A stretch of 42,289 nucleotides of DNA, taken from positions 1-42,289 of the forward strand of contig JAITVY010000116.1 in the NCBI GenBank assembly GCA_031285565.1, given 5' to 3'. This stretch comes from Tannerella sp. (GTDB taxonomy: Bacteria > Bacteroidota > Bacteroidia > Bacteroidales > Tannerellaceae). Positions 34,210-42,234 of this stretch are shown here, piece after piece (positions within the stretch are counted from its first letter, which is position 1; every line of letters begins with the position of its first letter). The notes beneath the pieces were generated by a model. The model did not search any database, was not told the DNA's origin, and worked only from the letters and a program-made list of their open reading frames with translations. The translations under genes were made by a program, and so were the position numbers.

Positions 34210-35319
34210 ATGAAAATAAAAATAATTCTATCAGGTATTATCATCAGCACATTGCTAACATCATGCCATACGGCAAAAACACATGATTATTATTCTGGCT
34301 TTGTTGTTGATGAAGCAGGTAATGCAATTTCAGGAGTATCAGTTTGTGAAGACCTTTTTATAGAAAACAACACATTAACCGATGAAAATGGGTATTTTAA
34401 ATTCAAAAGAACCGAAAATTGGATACCCAATTTAATCTTTTCAAAAGCGGGATTCAAAACAGATACAATTAGTATGGTTTGGTTGATGCATGGCGAAAAA
34501 GAAATGTATTCATCTATTGTTACAACAGACTCTTCGAGTATAGTTTTACACCCGCAGGCAAAAAACGAAATAGACACTGGCACTGTTTCTTTACAATGGA
34601 AACACCTGGAAGGGAATTGGGTATTAACGGATTATATAGACAATATTTTAAAGTACAAAACAATTGCAAAATATCGGTCAAATCCTTTGGCACTAAACAC
34701 CTGGGCTTTCAGAGTTGATAAGGACAGCTTGTTTTCAACAGGTTTGCTATATGGATTTAATATAGCCAGCCACGCCACTACACAAAACAACAACGACACC
34801 TTGGCTCTAATAGAAACTTTTGGCGAACCGTTTATTTTATCTTACAACAAAAAAACTGATAAAATCAAAGCCACCAATACAAAGAACCCGCATGAAAAAT
34901 ATACTTATCGAAGGGCAACAGGAAAACTAAATGAAATATTGTCAGATACCCCATTTGATTGTTACCAGATGGAAAACAGCATGTATGACTTTTTAGTAAA
35001 TCACCTGCTTGTCGGAAGTTACGAACCGGTTTCTGACTACAAAAACATTCAAACCCTAATCATTCAAAAAAGAGGTATCGTAAAAGGATTCAAAAATTTC
35101 GACCGTTATCATGTGCATACTTATTTCGGGACTCTACATCCTTATAATGATGAAGATATCATTGCATTTGGAAGTTCAGAATCCGAAGACAATGGGGAGA
35201 TATACAGTTGGAAATTTTCAGATGAAACCCTCACGCTAACCCAAATGTACACACGCGATGGCGGCGACTCTTTCCACAACGGAAAAACAACTTATACATT
35301 TGCCATAATAACAGAATAA
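34210..35319 (+). CDS. Lipoprotein with carboxypeptidase-regulatory-like domain
   Basis: 369 residues from the ATG at 34210. I prefer it to an in-frame ATG 30 codons earlier because it places a clean lipoprotein signal (MKIKIILSGIIISTLLTSC) at the N-terminus. Then comes a CarboxypepD_reg-like beta-sandwich (GFVVDEAGNAISGVSVCEDL ... TDENGYFKFKRT), followed by a GNW-type lipocalin-like segment (EGNWVLTDYIDNI) and an unrecognised beta-rich rest. Likely anchored in the outer membrane. It sits inside the immunity-type run, 8 nt before the next gene. Confidence 0.65.
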   Translation: MKIKIILSGIIISTLLTSCHTAKTHDYYSGFVVDEAGNAISGVSVCEDLFIENNTLTDENGYFKFKRTENWIPNLIFSKAGFKTDTISMVWLMHGEKEMYSSIVTTDSSSIVLHPQAKNEIDTGTVSLQWKHLEGNWVLTDYIDNILKYKTIAKYRSNPLALNTWAFRVDKDSLFSTGLLYGFNIASHATTQNNNDTLALIETFGEPFILSYNKKTDKIKATNTKNPHEKYTYRRATGKLNEILSDTPFDCYQMENSMYDFLVNHLLVGSYEPVSDYKNIQTLIIQKRGIVKGFKNFDRYHVHTYFGTLHPYNDEDIIAFGSSESEDNGEIYSWKFSDETLTLTQMYTRDGGDSFHNGKTTYTFAIITE

Positions 35320-35327
35320 GAAATAAA

Positions 35328-36257
35328 ATGAAAGCAATATTAAAATGGACAAAAGATCTACAGAATCCGATATATCGGGGACTTTATCCGGCAATAGACC
35401 CTTATGATCCATTACACTGTTACATTGGCGATGGCTGGGGCTCTACATTTCCATCAATGAAACTTAGAAGGATTTCGCTTGAAACAGGTGGCGAAACTGC
35501 CTCATTTAGAATCAAAAACACACCCAGATGTATATACATCGATAAAGATAAAATCTTTGCCGCAAGCGACAACAAATTCTTTATTCTGAACAGGGAGACA
35601 TTGACGCTCAAAAAAAAGATAGAAAAAAACATTTTGCAATATGCAGACTATATGGAATTCGATGGCAAAGACCACATATTGCTGATGAATCACAGGGGAA
35701 ATTACTTGGTGATATTAAACTATTTACAGGAAAAATCGAAAAAAAAGAAAATCGCCCGTTCGTGCAGGGGAATATACAAGCAATCGCCTGGAAAATTTTG
35801 GATTATGGATTCCTACAGTGGAGAAATAATCTGTTATGACCTGGAAAAAAATACCCACCAGATACTTTTGAAAGATAAAACATTCACGCAGTCGGAAATT
35901 GTGGATTTCGAAACTGCATATCTTAGAGGTGGGGACATTGTTGAACGGCAAAATATAGCGTATGTCGAACTCAATTCAAAGTTCAGGATAATCTCTCTAC
36001 AGACAAAAGAATGCATTGATGAGTTTGAAATTCCATTTGAATTTGAGAAATTTAACCTTTCAAGCGATAAAGAAAATCTGTTTTTGTCGGGAAGGAATAA
36101 ATTCACCGTCTTTTCGCTGAAACAAAAAAACATTACAGGACAGTATATTTTCGAAGAACAGGAAGAAATAATCAGTTTCATTCATGGTAAAAGTGATACT
36201 CTTTTTACTTACAACCATAATGCCAACAAACTGTCATGTTTTGTTTTAACAACATAA
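35328..36257 (+). CDS. Beta-propeller-like protein of the immunity-type run
   Basis: A 309-residue soluble protein made of short beta repeats: FRIKNTPRCIYIDKDKIFAA, KFFILNRETLTLKKK, KFWIMDSYSGEIICYDLEKN, KFRIISLQTKECIDEFEI, KFTVFSLKQKNITGQYIF. The repeat of about 40-45 residues suggests a WD40/YVTN-like propeller. No enzyme motif. It lies 8 nt after the lipoprotein and 13 nt before the next gene, so it is surely co-transcribed. Function unknown. Confidence 0.55.
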   Translation: MKAILKWTKDLQNPIYRGLYPAIDPYDPLHCYIGDGWGSTFPSMKLRRISLETGGETASFRIKNTPRCIYIDKDKIFAASDNKFFILNRETLTLKKKIEKNILQYADYMEFDGKDHILLMNHRGNYLVILNYLQEKSKKKKIARSCRGIYKQSPGKFWIMDSYSGEIICYDLEKNTHQILLKDKTFTQSEIVDFETAYLRGGDIVERQNIAYVELNSKFRIISLQTKECIDEFEIPFEFEKFNLSSDKENLFLSGRNKFTVFSLKQKNITGQYIFEEQEEIISFIHGKSDTLFTYNHNANKLSCFVLTT

Positions 36258-36270
36258 AATTTGAATAAGA

Positions 36271-36741
36271 ATGAAAGACAGACAAATGGAAAAAGAAATT
36301 TTTGACAATGAACAAAAACAAAACGTACAGGAATTGTTTTCAATATTAAATCTGCCCGGAAACAATGCTTCTAACATTCAAAACCCGGATGAGTTATTCA
36401 ATTATTTGATTGAAAACCGAAAACTTATATTGATTAACGAGCCAAAAAACGAATACGAAACAGTTAATCTTTTTGCTACTATTATTCAACTCTTCAGGAA
36501 AGCAGGTGAAAAATTACCTGGATATTTTGACGAACCGAATATTTGCGACGATTGTGAGGCAATGGAAATTATAGAATTGCTAAATTCATATTATAATTCT
36601 GAAGAAGAAAGACAAATAATGATTTTAGATAATGTAAGAGATAAATATATCGTTTGTGTTGTCCTTAAACACCAGGCTGATAAAATTTATACTCTAAGTT
36701 TCCAAACAGGTATTCCTCTTGTGCGTATTGATGACTTTTGA
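36271..36741 (+). CDS. Unrecognised small immunity-type protein
   Basis: A 156-residue acidic soluble protein: helical N-terminal half, then EPNICDDCEAMEIIELLNSY (a CDDC motif that might bind metal) and a final strand pair DKYIVCVVLKHQADKIYTLS. A second ATG lies five codons inside. No family is claimed. It is tightly packed in the run. Confidence 0.5.
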   Translation: MKDRQMEKEIFDNEQKQNVQELFSILNLPGNNASNIQNPDELFNYLIENRKLILINEPKNEYETVNLFATIIQLFRKAGEKLPGYFDEPNICDDCEAMEIIELLNSYYNSEEERQIMILDNVRDKYIVCVVLKHQADKIYTLSFQTGIPLVRIDDF

Positions 36742-36820
36742 TTTTGCAATAAAACTTCACCATCGTTTGATGGCTGGCACTATACAAAATAGTAACCATT
36801 TGAATTAATAACAAGGATAC

Positions 36821-37381
36821 ATGATGATCAATGAAATAATTAAAAAGTTAGACGAACATTTGGCAACATTAAGGCCAGAATTTTATTTAAAACTCAATGA
36901 GCCATTAGACGACTCGCAATTAGATAAGTTGGAAGATTACTATAAATTAGAAATACCCACTGACTTACGGGCGCTTTATAAATGGAAAAATGGGCAGGAT
37001 ATGAAGTGTTTTGAGTCCTTTATAAATAATTCAATATTTACCCCTTTGAATCAAGCGCTTTATGATGCATCCGAATTAAATTCGATGATTGGGTTTGACT
37101 TTGAGATTGAAAATTGGTGGAATGAAAAATGGATCCCAATTTTTCAAAATGGCGGCGGCGACAGTATCTGCTACGATTTAGGGGGAACTTTCACAGGTCA
37201 ACAAGGACAATTAATAGAGTTTTGGCACGCCGACAACGACAGGAATGTAATTGCACCTACACTTGAAGCATTTCTCAACAAACTAACGTACTATTACGAC
37301 ACTAAATCCAAAAGTGACTTTGATAAGTATTTTCATGTAGAAAAGATTGATGGTTATCCACGAATATTTATCGTTGAATGA
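36821..37381 (+). CDS. SMI1/KNR4 family immunity protein
   Basis: 186 residues with the classical SMI1/KNR4 pattern: LDDSQLDKLEDYYKLEIPTD then LRALYKWKNGQD (P-x-D-L-R-x-L-Y-x-x-x-N-G), TPLNQALYDA, EKWIPIFQNGGGDSICYDL and GQLIEFWHADND. This superfamily is a broad class of immunity proteins in bacterial toxin systems. A double ATG starts the gene; an AGGA-containing stretch lies about 10 nt before. Complete and typical in length. Confidence 0.85.
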   Translation: MMINEIIKKLDEHLATLRPEFYLKLNEPLDDSQLDKLEDYYKLEIPTDLRALYKWKNGQDMKCFESFINNSIFTPLNQALYDASELNSMIGFDFEIENWWNEKWIPIFQNGGGDSICYDLGGTFTGQQGQLIEFWHADNDRNVIAPTLEAFLNKLTYYYDTKSKSDFDKYFHVEKIDGYPRIFIVE

Positions 37382-37545
37382 TGTTAAGGACTAAAAGTTT
37401 AATAACAAAAGGAAGTAATATCTTGATTGGATGAACCACAGGAATGCATAAAATACCAGCCGCCAACTGTGACGGTCAGCAAATAAACCTGCAATATATA
37501 GAAAATAGAATCAAAAAAAATACCGTTTAAAAAAAGTAAGAAATA

Positions 37546-37650
37546 ATGTTTGATAAATGGCTTAGCGATAATACATTGCTTTTATTCGATTATTTCAAAG
37601 AGAAAAACGCAAGTTCGTATTCTGCGAATAATAAAATGCCGGAGGTCTAA
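37546..37650 (+). other. 34-codon ORF, possible gene fragment in a 347-nt gap
   Basis: Reads MFDKWLSDNTLLLFDYFKEK and ends in KMPEV, within the gap 37382-37728. It looks protein-like (helical, aromatic) but is short; its 3' end overlaps the terminator at 37638. Could be a small gene or the stub of a lost immunity gene. The rest of the gap holds only the terminator and promoter listed. Confidence 0.3.
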
Positions 37651-37678
37651 CAGACTGTTTGGCTTCAGGCGTTTTTTT
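37638..37678 (+). terminator. Composite hairpin terminator
   Basis: Outer stem GCCGGAGG / CTTCAGGC with an inner GTCT-aac-AGAC hairpin, followed by GTTTTTTT. Ends the immunity-type run before the separately promoted next gene. Confidence 0.65.
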
Positions 37679-37692
37679 CGGTAATCTTTTTA

Positions 37693-37700
37693 TATATTTG
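37693..37700 (+). promoter_or_regulatory. -7 box TATATTTG
   Basis: Perfect TAnnTTTG box 28 nt before the ATG at 37729. The GTG at 37708 would lie at the transcript 5' end, supporting the later start. Confidence 0.55.
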
Positions 37701-37728
37701 TAAAAGAGTGAATACTAAAAACAAACTT

Positions 37729-38160
37729 ATGAAAAAAGTAATCCCATACCTGTTTCCGTTACTGACAATATCTTTAACATCCTACATGGAAAACGATGAA
37801 TACGAAGCAACAGGTACCACCCATATTATAAAAGGTAGTTCCCGTTATGGCCAGACAGTCGCTACAGTTCATAATAACGAACTAATGAAAGGAAGCTCAG
37901 CATACGGAACAACAATAGCGGTTTTAGACGGAAACGACATTATAGCCGGAAGTTCAAAATATGGTACGACCATCGCGGTGATTGATGGAAACGAGGTAAT
38001 CAAAGGCTCCTCCAGATACGGAACAACAATCGCAAACATTCAGGGGAACGAGATTATTGAAGGATCATCAGCATATGGTAAAACAATCGGAATGATCGAT
38101 GGCGACGGAGGAGTTAATGCCGGAGCATTGGGAGCCGTGTATCTGCTGTTGTTAGAATAA
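37729..38160 (+). CDS. Five-repeat beta-flower-like exported protein
   Basis: 143 residues. N-terminal hydrophobic signal (MKKVIPYLFPLLTISLTSY), then five consecutive 18-residue repeats with the pattern KGSSxYGTTIAVIDGNEI (about residues 35-125) and a Gly-rich end. The repeats fit the 5-fold beta-flower family. Position 19, where related lipoproteins would have the lipobox Cys, is Tyr (TAC), so lipid anchoring seems lost. It has its own promoter and is followed after 19 nt by the S66 peptidase gene. Function unknown. Confidence 0.7.
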   Translation: MKKVIPYLFPLLTISLTSYMENDEYEATGTTHIIKGSSRYGQTVATVHNNELMKGSSAYGTTIAVLDGNDIIAGSSKYGTTIAVIDGNEVIKGSSRYGTTIANIQGNEIIEGSSAYGKTIGMIDGDGGVNAGALGAVYLLLLE

Positions 38161-38179
38161 CCAAAAGAAAGATCATAAA

Positions 38180-39211
38180 ATGATTAAGCCCCAAAGACTG
38201 AAAAAAGGAGATAAAGTTGCTATTGTAAGCCTCTCTAGTGGGATGCTTGGAGACAAGGAATATCTGCATAAATACAATTTGGGTAAAAAAAGGCTGGAGG
38301 AAAAATTCGAGTTAGAAGTTGTTACCATGCCTAACGCATTAAAAGGGAGCAACTACCTGTATGAACATCCGCAAAAGCGAGCCGAAGATTTTATGAATGC
38401 ATTCCTCGATCCCGGTATCCGTGCTATCATTACATCAATCGGTGGCGACGATACCATCCGTCTTTTGCCATATATCGATTATGAAATTATCCGTAACAAC
38501 CCTAAAATCTTTACCGGGTTCTCCGATACAACAGCCAACCATCTGATGATGTTCAAAGCAGAAATTGTCTCTTACTATGGCCCTGCACTCATGTCCGACT
38601 TCGCAGAATATGGTGCCATGTATGATTACACAGAAACCGCCATACGTGAATTGCTCTTTGAAGGAAAAGACCATTTTGAAATCAAAAAATGCCCCTATTG
38701 GGTCAATGAAGATATCCCCTGGGATGAGGAGAATATTGGGAAAAGCAGGAAACAAATTCCCGATGAAAAAGGATATGAGATTATCCAGGGTAGCGGAACT
38801 GCACGCGGACGGCTATTCGGCGGATGCATAGACGCTTTCCCGATGTACAACGGAACATCCCTCTGGCCTTCACCGGATCAACTGAAACGCAACATACTGT
38901 TTTTGGAAACGAGTGAAGACTACCCAAGTCCCGAATTCCTGACCTATTATCTCCGGAACCTGGGAGCACAGGGCATCCTGGAACAGACAGTAGGTATCAT
39001 TGTAGGAAAACCCGCAAAAGAAAAATACTACGAAGAATACAAACACGCCTACTGCAAAATCCTGAAAGAATTTAACCGTGAAGACATCCCCGTATTCTAC
39101 AATGCCAACTTCGGCCATTGCGCGCCAATCGGGATTATTCCTTACGGAATTGAATGCGAACTGGATACAATACAGAAGAAAATCACCTTACTGGAAAGTG
39201 TGGTGCAATAA
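38180..39211 (+). CDS. S66 family LD-carboxypeptidase / MccF-like peptidase
   Basis: A 343-residue cytoplasmic serine peptidase of family S66. Signs: N-terminal KPQRLKKGDKVAIVSLSSGM, IITSIGGDDTIRLLPYID, the nucleophile elbow FTGFSDTTANHL (Ser115), GRLFGGCIDAF, FLETSEDYPSPE with the acidic residue, and NFGHCAPIGIIPYG with the catalytic His near the C-terminus. Family members cut LD-peptide bonds in peptidoglycan recycling or, as MccF, hydrolyse microcin C7-type nucleotide-peptide antibiotics and give self-immunity. Overall length and the long insert are closer to the MccF-like group. Its place at the end of the immunity-type run fits a resistance role, but that is inference. Confidence 0.85.
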   Translation: MIKPQRLKKGDKVAIVSLSSGMLGDKEYLHKYNLGKKRLEEKFELEVVTMPNALKGSNYLYEHPQKRAEDFMNAFLDPGIRAIITSIGGDDTIRLLPYIDYEIIRNNPKIFTGFSDTTANHLMMFKAEIVSYYGPALMSDFAEYGAMYDYTETAIRELLFEGKDHFEIKKCPYWVNEDIPWDEENIGKSRKQIPDEKGYEIIQGSGTARGRLFGGCIDAFPMYNGTSLWPSPDQLKRNILFLETSEDYPSPEFLTYYLRNLGAQGILEQTVGIIVGKPAKEKYYEEYKHAYCKILKEFNREDIPVFYNANFGHCAPIGIIPYGIECELDTIQKKITLLESVVQ

Positions 39212-39307
39212 CATATATGTCAGCGCAGAAATATCTTCCTGACCCAACCACAGGTTTATTGCTGTTTTACTGAATAAAAAACAAACAAAATATACAATAA
39301 GCTCCCA

Positions 39308-39778
39308 TCAGCAATTTTCCGTCAACCGCATCAGGTCAGGCATTGCCTCGAATCCCATACCTAAATACATACCACGTGCAGAATCAGAAGTTTCCAGATA
39401 AACTTTAGTAATGCCCCTTTGTCTTGCCTGCTCCACTAACCATTGGACAGTCTTCTTTCCTATACCCCGGTTCCGGTAAAACCGGGTCGTATAGATATTC
39501 ATCAGGTAACCGCACCAGCCCGTAGGATTGTCAGGCGAAGGCATTTCCTGATAAATACAAATACCCCCACATCCTACGATCTCCTCTCCATCACAGGCAA
39601 AACATGCTATATGGTGATCACAAGGCAAAGACTGCTCATAATACAAACGGTTTGACTTCTCCAGCATACCCGTATCCGTTTCAGGTGATAATGAAAAAAC
39701 CTCATGCAAAACTTCCATACGCCATTTCATAAGCACATCAATATTTTGCAAAGTAGCTCTTCTGATTATTATTTCCAT
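39308..39778 (-). CDS. GNAT family N-acetyltransferase
   Basis: 156 residues with the GNAT fold: N-terminal IRRATLQNIDVLMKWRMEVL, acetyl-CoA loop YTTRFYRNRGIGKKTVQWLV (R-x-x-G-x-G/A, about 95-112), then ITKVYLETSDSARGMYLGMG. It should transfer an acetyl group from acetyl-CoA to a small amine. The ATG lies 1 nt after the stop of the adenylation-enzyme gene, so they are co-expressed and probably act on the same compound. Substrate unknown. Confidence 0.9.
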   Translation of the reverse strand: MEIIIRRATLQNIDVLMKWRMEVLHEVFSLSPETDTGMLEKSNRLYYEQSLPCDHHIACFACDGEEIVGCGGICIYQEMPSPDNPTGWCGYLMNIYTTRFYRNRGIGKKTVQWLVEQARQRGITKVYLETSDSARGMYLGMGFEAMPDLMRLTENC

Positions 39779-39779
39779 A

Positions 39780-41258
39780 TTATAAAACTCCTTCCTTTAA
39801 TACTACAGGCAAAGCCTTTTCATCTATTTTCCCATTCAAAGTAAGCGGCATGCCATTCATAAGGACAAAATACTCCGGGATCATATAAGACGGTAAAAAT
39901 TCAGCCATTTCTTTTTTTATCGAAGATACGCTAAAAGATCCATTGCGGGAAACAACATAAGCCGTAAGATACGAAAGACCCTGTTCATCTACATTCGGAC
40001 AAACAACAGCCTGCTCCACTTCATTACAGGTACACAAAATATTTTCTACCTCCGACGACTCTACCCGTTTTCCCAGGATCATTACCTGCGTGTCTTTCCG
40101 CTTCAGGAAAGTCAGGTTACCATCAGGCAGAAACACTCCCAGATCTCCACTCCGGTAAAGCCGCTCACCTTCCCACAGTACAAACGCATCATTTTCCTTA
40201 GGCACATTTCCGACATAACCCCTTGAAACACCACCACCTAAAATACATATTTCTCCAACCTCGCCACTCTCAACCCGTCGCATCGCTTCATCCAGAAGCA
40301 CAATAGAGGTCCCTTCAACAGCTTTACCGATCGGAAAAGTACCGTCGCATTGCGGTGTTACATCGTTACACCTGAAGTAAGATGCGCAAACCGTCGTTTC
40401 CGACGGGCCATATGTATTATAGACATCTGTTTGTTTCAACAAATTAGACACATAGCTTTCCCTTAAGACGTCGCCACCGCTTATCAACAGGCGGATACAT
40501 TCAGGAATTTCTTCCAGTTTATTCATCTCCAAAAGTAAATAAGGAAATCCGCTTATCATAGTAATCCTGTTATCAGAAATGAATTTCATCAAAGCATTGA
40601 TATCATTCCTGGTAACATCAGAAGGAATAGCCAGGGCTGCACCTGAAAGTAATATCGGGAATACTTCCTCAACAAAAATATCAAACGAGCAAACTGAATA
40701 CTGAAGCATAATATCCGTTTCAGACGGGTGGAATTCATTGCAAAAAGCCTTGGCGTAATGGCATATATTGCGGTTTTCCACAGCAACCCCTTTTGGCATA
40801 CCTGTCGAACCCGACGTATAAAGCACATAGGCCAAAGATTCCGGCTCCCCCTGTATTTCTCCCGGTGATGCATCTGTATCTGCTTCAATACCCCTTTCAA
40901 TAAATAGCATGGGAAAATCGGGTAGTCTTTCCGCATATTTCTTGTGTGTAATAATAAAGTCCACATCACATTCTTCCATTATGTGCCGGACACGTTCTAC
41001 CGGAAAATCGGGTTCTACCGGCACATAAGCAGCTCCAGCCCTTAAAACGGAAAATATGGAAGCAATCATTTCTACACTATGATCCATCATTACACCCACA
41101 AAACCAGGATTGTGGGGAAATTGTCCGGCAATAGTCCCTGCCAACATATCAAGCTGCCGGTAAGTTAAACGGCGCTCTTCGTCAAAAACAGCTAACTTAT
41201 CCGGCATCATATTCACCCGGTATTTAAAACAATCATAAACGGTATTTCTGCTCTCCAT
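39780..41258 (-). CDS. Stand-alone amino-acid adenylation enzyme (NRPS A-domain/DltA-like)
   Basis: A 492-residue adenylate-forming enzyme. NRPS A-domain core motifs in order: ELRAGAAYVPVEPDFP-type A2, A3 YVLYTSGSTGMPKG (about 145), A4 CSFDIFVEEVF with the Asp that binds the alpha-amino group, A5 NTYGPSETTVCAS, A7 LYRSGDLG, A8 LKRKDTQVMILGKRVESSEVE, and A10 LNGKIDEKALP with the catalytic lysine. Length equals an A domain alone; no carrier or condensation domain is attached. It would activate an amino acid as aminoacyl-AMP and pass it to a separate carrier. It forms an operon with the GNAT. Confidence 0.88.
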   Translation of the reverse strand: MESRNTVYDCFKYRVNMMPDKLAVFDEERRLTYRQLDMLAGTIAGQFPHNPGFVGVMMDHSVEMIASIFSVLRAGAAYVPVEPDFPVERVRHIMEECDVDFIITHKKYAERLPDFPMLFIERGIEADTDASPGEIQGEPESLAYVLYTSGSTGMPKGVAVENRNICHYAKAFCNEFHPSETDIMLQYSVCSFDIFVEEVFPILLSGAALAIPSDVTRNDINALMKFISDNRITMISGFPYLLLEMNKLEEIPECIRLLISGGDVLRESYVSNLLKQTDVYNTYGPSETTVCASYFRCNDVTPQCDGTFPIGKAVEGTSIVLLDEAMRRVESGEVGEICILGGGVSRGYVGNVPKENDAFVLWEGERLYRSGDLGVFLPDGNLTFLKRKDTQVMILGKRVESSEVENILCTCNEVEQAVVCPNVDEQGLSYLTAYVVSRNGSFSVSSIKKEMAEFLPSYMIPEYFVLMNGMPLTLNGKIDEKALPVVLKEGVL

Positions 41259-41365
41259 AACTTTTTATCTCCTGATTATAACAACAATTTTAGTTCTATG
41301 TTCGTTTACTTTAAGTAGTTGTTCGGAATTTTTTCGTGAATACTTTTAGCCTCTTCATTTTATGC

Positions 41366-41400
41366 CAAAGGTAGAATCGTGAGGTGACAACAGTGTGTCA
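41366..41400 (-). promoter_or_regulatory. Promoter and possible operator of the adenylation/GNAT operon
   Basis: Minus-strand -7 box TACCTTTG at 41366-41373, about 108 nt before the adenylation gene start. Just upstream, 41385-41400 is an inverted repeat TGACA-acagtg-TGTCA near the -33 region, a possible regulator site. Confidence 0.5.
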
Positions 41401-41748
41401 GTAGGGCTTATTATTTTTAACAAAAAAAAGAACTATGCAAAATAGAATACATCAATCCTTAACCTGTATTATAAATAAAGGAGAAAATGTCACTTTTCGG
41501 GACTATATGCTTTCCCTGTATTGGGTTGGAGTAATTGTGGTATTGATCTCCTGTAATTTATTACTTTGAGTACTGATTCGTACTACTAAGTAATTTATAC
41601 AATTATTAATTGAAAACCCATAAACTCTTTTGTTACAAATATAGTTATAAGTATAAGAGACTACTTTAATTTTATTGCAAATCTTAATTTTAACAATTTC
41701 TATACGATGAAAGAAAAAAGATTCCATAATTTAGTTCTCAATTCTTTC
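41401..41748. other. AT-rich intergenic region
   Basis: No gene is supported; the minus-strand 74-codon ORF here has low-complexity composition. Separates the adenylation/GNAT operon from the HTH gene at the window end. Confidence 0.4.
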
Positions 41749-41756
41749 TACTTTTG
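41749..41756 (+). promoter_or_regulatory. -7 box TACTTTTG of the HTH gene
   Basis: Perfect TAnnTTTG match 12 nt before ATG 41769 (21 nt before the alternative ATG 41778). Confidence 0.5.
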
Positions 41757-41768
41757 TAAACAACTAAA

Positions 41769-42191
41769 ATGAAAAGCATGAAAATAACGGACGACACCCC
41801 TGGACAAGCAACTGAATGTCAAGAGCAAAAACCAGGAAGACACTTAGGGCTAAATGTAAGACACTTACGTGAAATGCTTTGCATAAAACAGCAAACACTT
41901 GCTGATAAAATGGGGATTTCTCAACAAACCATTTCAAACATCGAAAACAAAGCATATCTTGATAAGAAAACATTAGAGAAAATTGCACTAGCTCTCGAAA
42001 TTCCTGTCGCTCTGATTGAAAATCTTAACTTAGACGAAGTTATCTATAACATACAGAATAACTATGATGCGGAAAATGCGTTTCAGATGAAGTCGCAAAA
42101 TAACAATACGACCAACTCGCTGGATATTTTAAAATACACAATCCAACAACATCAAAAGCTATACGAAAAAAGGATCACCGTAAAAATTTGA
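41769..42191 (+). CDS. XRE-family HTH regulator
   Basis: 140 residues (137 if the second ATG at 41778 is used). One XRE helix-turn-helix at about 26-82 (LGLNVRHLREMLCIKQQTLA, MGISQQTISNIENKAYLDKK), then an acidic, Asn-rich tail without a recognised ligand domain. Probably a DNA-binding regulator; its target is unknown. It is followed within 45 nt by a promoter box and the start of a transposase-like ORF. Confidence 0.8.
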   Translation: MKSMKITDDTPGQATECQEQKPGRHLGLNVRHLREMLCIKQQTLADKMGISQQTISNIENKAYLDKKTLEKIALALEIPVALIENLNLDEVIYNIQNNYDAENAFQMKSQNNNTTNSLDILKYTIQQHQKLYEKRITVKI

Positions 42192-42210
42192 GGGGCAAAA
42201 AATATAACTT

Positions 42211-42218
42211 TATCTTTG
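42211..42218 (+). promoter_or_regulatory. -7 box TATCTTTG
   Basis: Perfect TAnnTTTG match 16 nt before the ATG of the truncated last ORF. Confidence 0.5.
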
Positions 42219-42234
42219 CAAGAAAAAAAGATAT

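Noticed and set aside
41503..41727. 74-codon minus-strand ORF
   Set aside because: Low-complexity Ile/Asn/Tyr-rich translation of AT-rich intergenic DNA, no similarity to any family I know.
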